A stretch of 64,000 nt of DNA from NCBI GenBank assembly GCA_032718865.1, contig JALUTQ010000004.1, positions 1,240,001 through 1,304,000 on the forward strand, written 5' to 3'. Shown in pieces: positions 60,874 through 64,000 of this stretch. How positions within the stretch are numbered: the first letter of the stretch is position 1; each line of letters starts with the position of its first letter. The stretch is from Tilletia caries (Eukaryota; Basidiomycota; Exobasidiomycetes; Tilletiales; Tilletiaceae). Made by a program: the position numbers and the translations under genes. Under the pieces are notes generated by a model. That model did not search any database. It had not been told where the DNA came from and saw nothing but the letters and a program-made list of their open reading frames with translations.

Positions 60874-63800
60874 TCAGAAGTACAGGTAATCCTCCGAGTC
60901 CTCCGAATTGTCCTCATCGTCGTCATCATGATCATCCTCATCGTCCTCATCCCCATAGAGCCCAAACCCATAATCATCCTCCTCATCGGACGCAAGCGCC
61001 ATTATCCCCGCCGTCAGGGCAGCCGCCAACATCGTCTGGTTCGCCGCCGCGCTGTACACGCTCGCCAGGGACGAACTGTGGTGGGACGAACTGTGGTGGT
61101 TCGAGCAGTGGGCGTGGCCACATGACGGCAGCACCGACGTGCCCGGGTTCTTCGCATATTCATCCGCCGTCTTGCCCGTCTCCCTCCGCTTCGACCGGCC
61201 GTTTGTGTCCACAGCCGAGTCGAGCGAGTTCAGCGACGACATGCTCCCGTCCGAAAGATGGCCGTCGTCCACATCATCGTCGTCGGGAATCGCGGCCGAT
61301 TGTTGGGTCTGAGTTTGGGGTTCAGGCTGGGCCTGCGTTGGTGCCTGCTTGGCTTTGCCCTTGCCTTTGCCGACAGCCTTCGCCCGTCCCTTGCCTTTGC
61401 CCTTGCTGGGCGATGCAGGCGTACCATCGCCGTCCGCAACTGGGCCCGAAACCTCCTTCTCCTTTCCTTTCCCCTTCGCTCGAGCCTTGCCCTTGCCCTT
61501 CGCCGCACTGGCAGTGCTCGTGTCAGCAGTCGCGTCTTCCGCCGCGGCAGCATCAGAGTTCCCATCCGCCGCCGTGGTATCAGCAATATCGACCGCCATT
61601 GCCGAGCTGGTCGATGCGTCGCCGCTGCCCGCAGCTGGAGCAGTCGTTTCCGCAACCAGAGCCGTGCCCAAAGCAGGCTCGCCATCCACTTGCATTCGCA
61701 CACCGTCCTGCCCATCACTCCCTCCCTCTCCCTCGCCCAGGACCACGGGAGGAGCCGCGGCAGCGGCAGCAGCGGCAGCAGCCCGTTCCGCAACCTGAGC
61801 CCGCTGCATTCGAACCCGACTGACCAAAGCCTGTCGCTGACGGGCAATCTTGCTCGCCACTCCGTCGGCGTACTTGATCGTCTCCAAGAATTGCGCCCGC
61901 TGCAGGTCCATCTCGCGTGCAATCTGGCCTGCCACGGTCTCCAATCTCTTCTGCAAACTCTCCAAACTGGATGAGAACCGATCCGCCGCTGGTCAGTTAT
62001 ACTCTCTCGATGCAGAAATCCGGGAGAAGAACGAGAAAAAACATACCATCGGTGGGCTTCCGTCTTGGTCACTCGCAGACGGTACAACGGAATTGTGCGT
62101 CCTACAGCGTCTGCCTTGACTTTGTCCTTCCGCACCTTATGCTTCTTGGTTTCCGCCCTGTATACCAAAACATATACAATGTCAGTATTTAAACCACTTG
62201 GAGCTTTCTGCTTTTCCAACATGATCAGAACGACCCCGAAGGGAGACACTCACCACATCATAATCACGATGTGCCGGCACCATGCATCCAGAGCTGCGAG
62301 GACTTTCGAGTGACGATCAAACGTCGCCCACTTCCACATCACCTCAATCTCCGCGGTCGACTCCCAAAGGCTGAGCACCTGCAAGCTCGAGAGCTGGTTG
62401 GGCCCGATGAAAACCGGCATCGGTATCACCGGCTTCACTTCGTGCTCGTTCACTCCCAGCAATATGAACTCCGCATCGTCGTCCTGGCCAATCTTGCGCT
62501 TCTTGCCCCGGGCGGGCGCCGCCTTGGCCTTCGCAGGAGATTTGACCGGAGACTGTTGCTGAGCTGGCACAGGGTTCTTGCGAGGTCGACCGCGGCCACG
62601 TCGGATCGGAGGTACGCCCGTCATAGCTTCGACTTGACGGCGTTGAATTTCAGATTCCGCCACCACTTCAATGTCGTCCGAAGAGTTTTCATCGGCAAAG
62701 TACGTCACGGCTGCGGCTGCCTTGCGCTTCGGTAGGCCTCTGGCATTCAGTCCAACTGATGCTGTGCTGGAGTCTCCGACTGCTATTGACACATCCGCCG
62801 CTGCCGAGGTACCCGTCTGCATCTCAGCGGTCGCGATAGTTGTCGTGACTGGCGGCGCGACCCCAGCATTGGAGGTGGCGCCTTCGACAGCAGAGGGCAA
62901 AGTCGAGGCTGCAACAGCAGTAGCAGGAGCAGATGTAGAAGCCGGCGTCGCAACCGCGGTAACTGGAGCCGTGGCTGCGACACAAGGTGCAGAAGCTGGC
63001 GGTGCGATGGTAGAGATTGAAGCAGACTGTGCAAAGACAGCACCAGCCAGGTCGCCAATCGTGGTAGCAGGAGCAGGGGTAGCGACAGGTGCAGGTGCAG
63101 TTGCAGGGTCGCCAATGGTAGTAGCATGTGCAGGTGTAGGAGTAGGAACAGAAGCAGGTGCAGTTACAGTTGCCGACAGAGGGGCATGAAACGGCGCTGC
63201 ATCCTGCTTGGTGCCAGTACGCGGCGTCCTTGAACTACGCTTCCGCGGACTGGGACCTGGCGACTCCGCTCCTTCCTTCTTGACGCCATGTTTCCCGCGA
63301 GTGTGCCGACGCCAGCTTATCAACTCTTCGTCGTCGCTCTCGTTCTCGCCGAACCCAAAGTAGTCGTCACCCCTCTCGAGATTGACGGTCGCATCCGCAG
63401 ATCCAGGACGGGCGGTGAGCGGCAGCTTGTCGGTGCTGCACCAGAACGGGGATTCGAGCTTTGTCCGGCCACGAACCTCGTTCTCGATCGAGCCGTACGG
63501 ACGCTTGCGGAATGGAGCTCGCTCGAGCCGTGATTGGAATCTGTCGGGAAGTCGCCGACCGACATGGAGCAGAAGGCGCAGGTGCATGAGGGAAGGGTAG
63601 AACATGCGAGAGTGGTACAGGTCCATGATGGCCCCATTGCCGTTGAGCAACGCATGCCCATACATGATGTCGGCAGCTTCCGAATGCGCTCCGAATACCT
63701 CCAGGACAGCTTCAGCCAGAGGAATCGAAAGAGGCGAGAAGCATTGTGCGAAGTCGTACGCCCTGTGGTACGAATGTGCGCAAGTCATGTTGCCGTACAG

Positions 63801-64000
63801 TCTGCATAAAAAACATTCGATCAGTTCCCTTAAGGTAACGGGGTGGGATTGTAGCCTCCAATCAAACTCACAGGTTGTCGTCGGCCCATGGATTAGAGCT
63901 GAGGAACGGATTCTTGTCCGGAAGCGGTTCCTCCTTCAGCTCAGACTCCGAATTAGCGGATATAGCTGCTTGCTGCTGTGGTTGGCTCTGCTCTGCGCCA
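60874..64000 (-). CDS. AT-hook nuclear protein, conserved unknown (5' end outside window)
   Basis: Coding continues past the window edge. The visible order is NPFLSSNPWADDNL, a splice junction, LYGNMTCAHSYHRAYDFAQC, FSPLSIPLAEAVLEVFGAHS, then IMDLYHSRMFYPSLMHLRLL. A long Ala/Thr/Pro low-complexity region follows, then a classical AT-hook (RRGRGRPRKNP). Next are a conserved C-terminal block FIGPNQLSSLQVLSLWESTA / EIEVMWKWATFDRHSKVLAA / WCRHIVIMMW spliced to AETKKHKVRKDKVKADAVGR, a coiled coil (FSSSLESLQKRLETVAGQIA) and an acidic end (SEDYLYF). The junction near 61985-62045 does not keep frame with obvious splice sites, so the exon model there is unsure. The AT-hook and acidic/basic make-up indicate a chromatin protein. 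I do not recognise the family. Confidence 0.7.

Overview
The window is nuclear DNA of a filamentous or yeast-like basidiomycete. The genes carry many short (about 60-100 bp) GT-AG introns. The conserved genes are fungal: a Rim13/PalB calpain, a group III G-alpha, UV damage endonuclease, a siderophore MFS carrier and UTP20. The transposon proteins (PIF/Harbinger with a Myb-like partner, Tnp2-type, FAR1/MULE, and a large uncharacterised basidiomycete transposon protein) also fit Basidiomycota. A smut-like (Ustilaginomycotina) source is possible but not shown.

Layout: 1-17010 is a transposon nest. A PIF/Harbinger copy (left end outside the window) has a hAT-like MITE (2427-3218, 8-bp TSD) inside its transposase ORF. 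Beside it lies a TIR element (3663-17007). Its right 33-bp TIR is itself split by an 11.8-kb element (5210-16995) that has 13-bp TIRs, a 7-bp TSD, inverted subterminal CAGCGT arrays, a Tnp2-type transposase, a second gene, and broken pieces of acetyl-CoA synthetase, plasma-membrane H+-ATPase and a Sec1-like gene. 17601-24830 is a compact housekeeping block: CDC5/CEF1, then convergent PalB/Rim13 calpain, then divergent DIM1/DIB1. 24900-37600 is a second accessory region: a complete MULE with 68-bp TIRs and 8-bp TSD, a large two-gene transposon-type unit, a UDP-glucose dehydrogenase relic and motif-rich intergenic DNA. 37749-43003 holds UVE1 and a G-alpha gene. A MITE-like inverted-repeat element (43331-44057) sits just upstream of the G-alpha gene. 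45047-64000 is a second core block: UTP20, siderophore transporter, DHHC palmitoyltransferase, and an AT-hook nuclear protein cut by the window edge.

The main discovery candidate is the 5210-16995 element. Removing it together with one GTGAATT copy rebuilds the interrupted TIR of its host element exactly, so its boundaries are fixed by three independent signals. It looks like a fungal CACTA-like (Tnp2) element that has gathered fragments of host genes. No tRNA, rRNA or CRISPR features were recognised.
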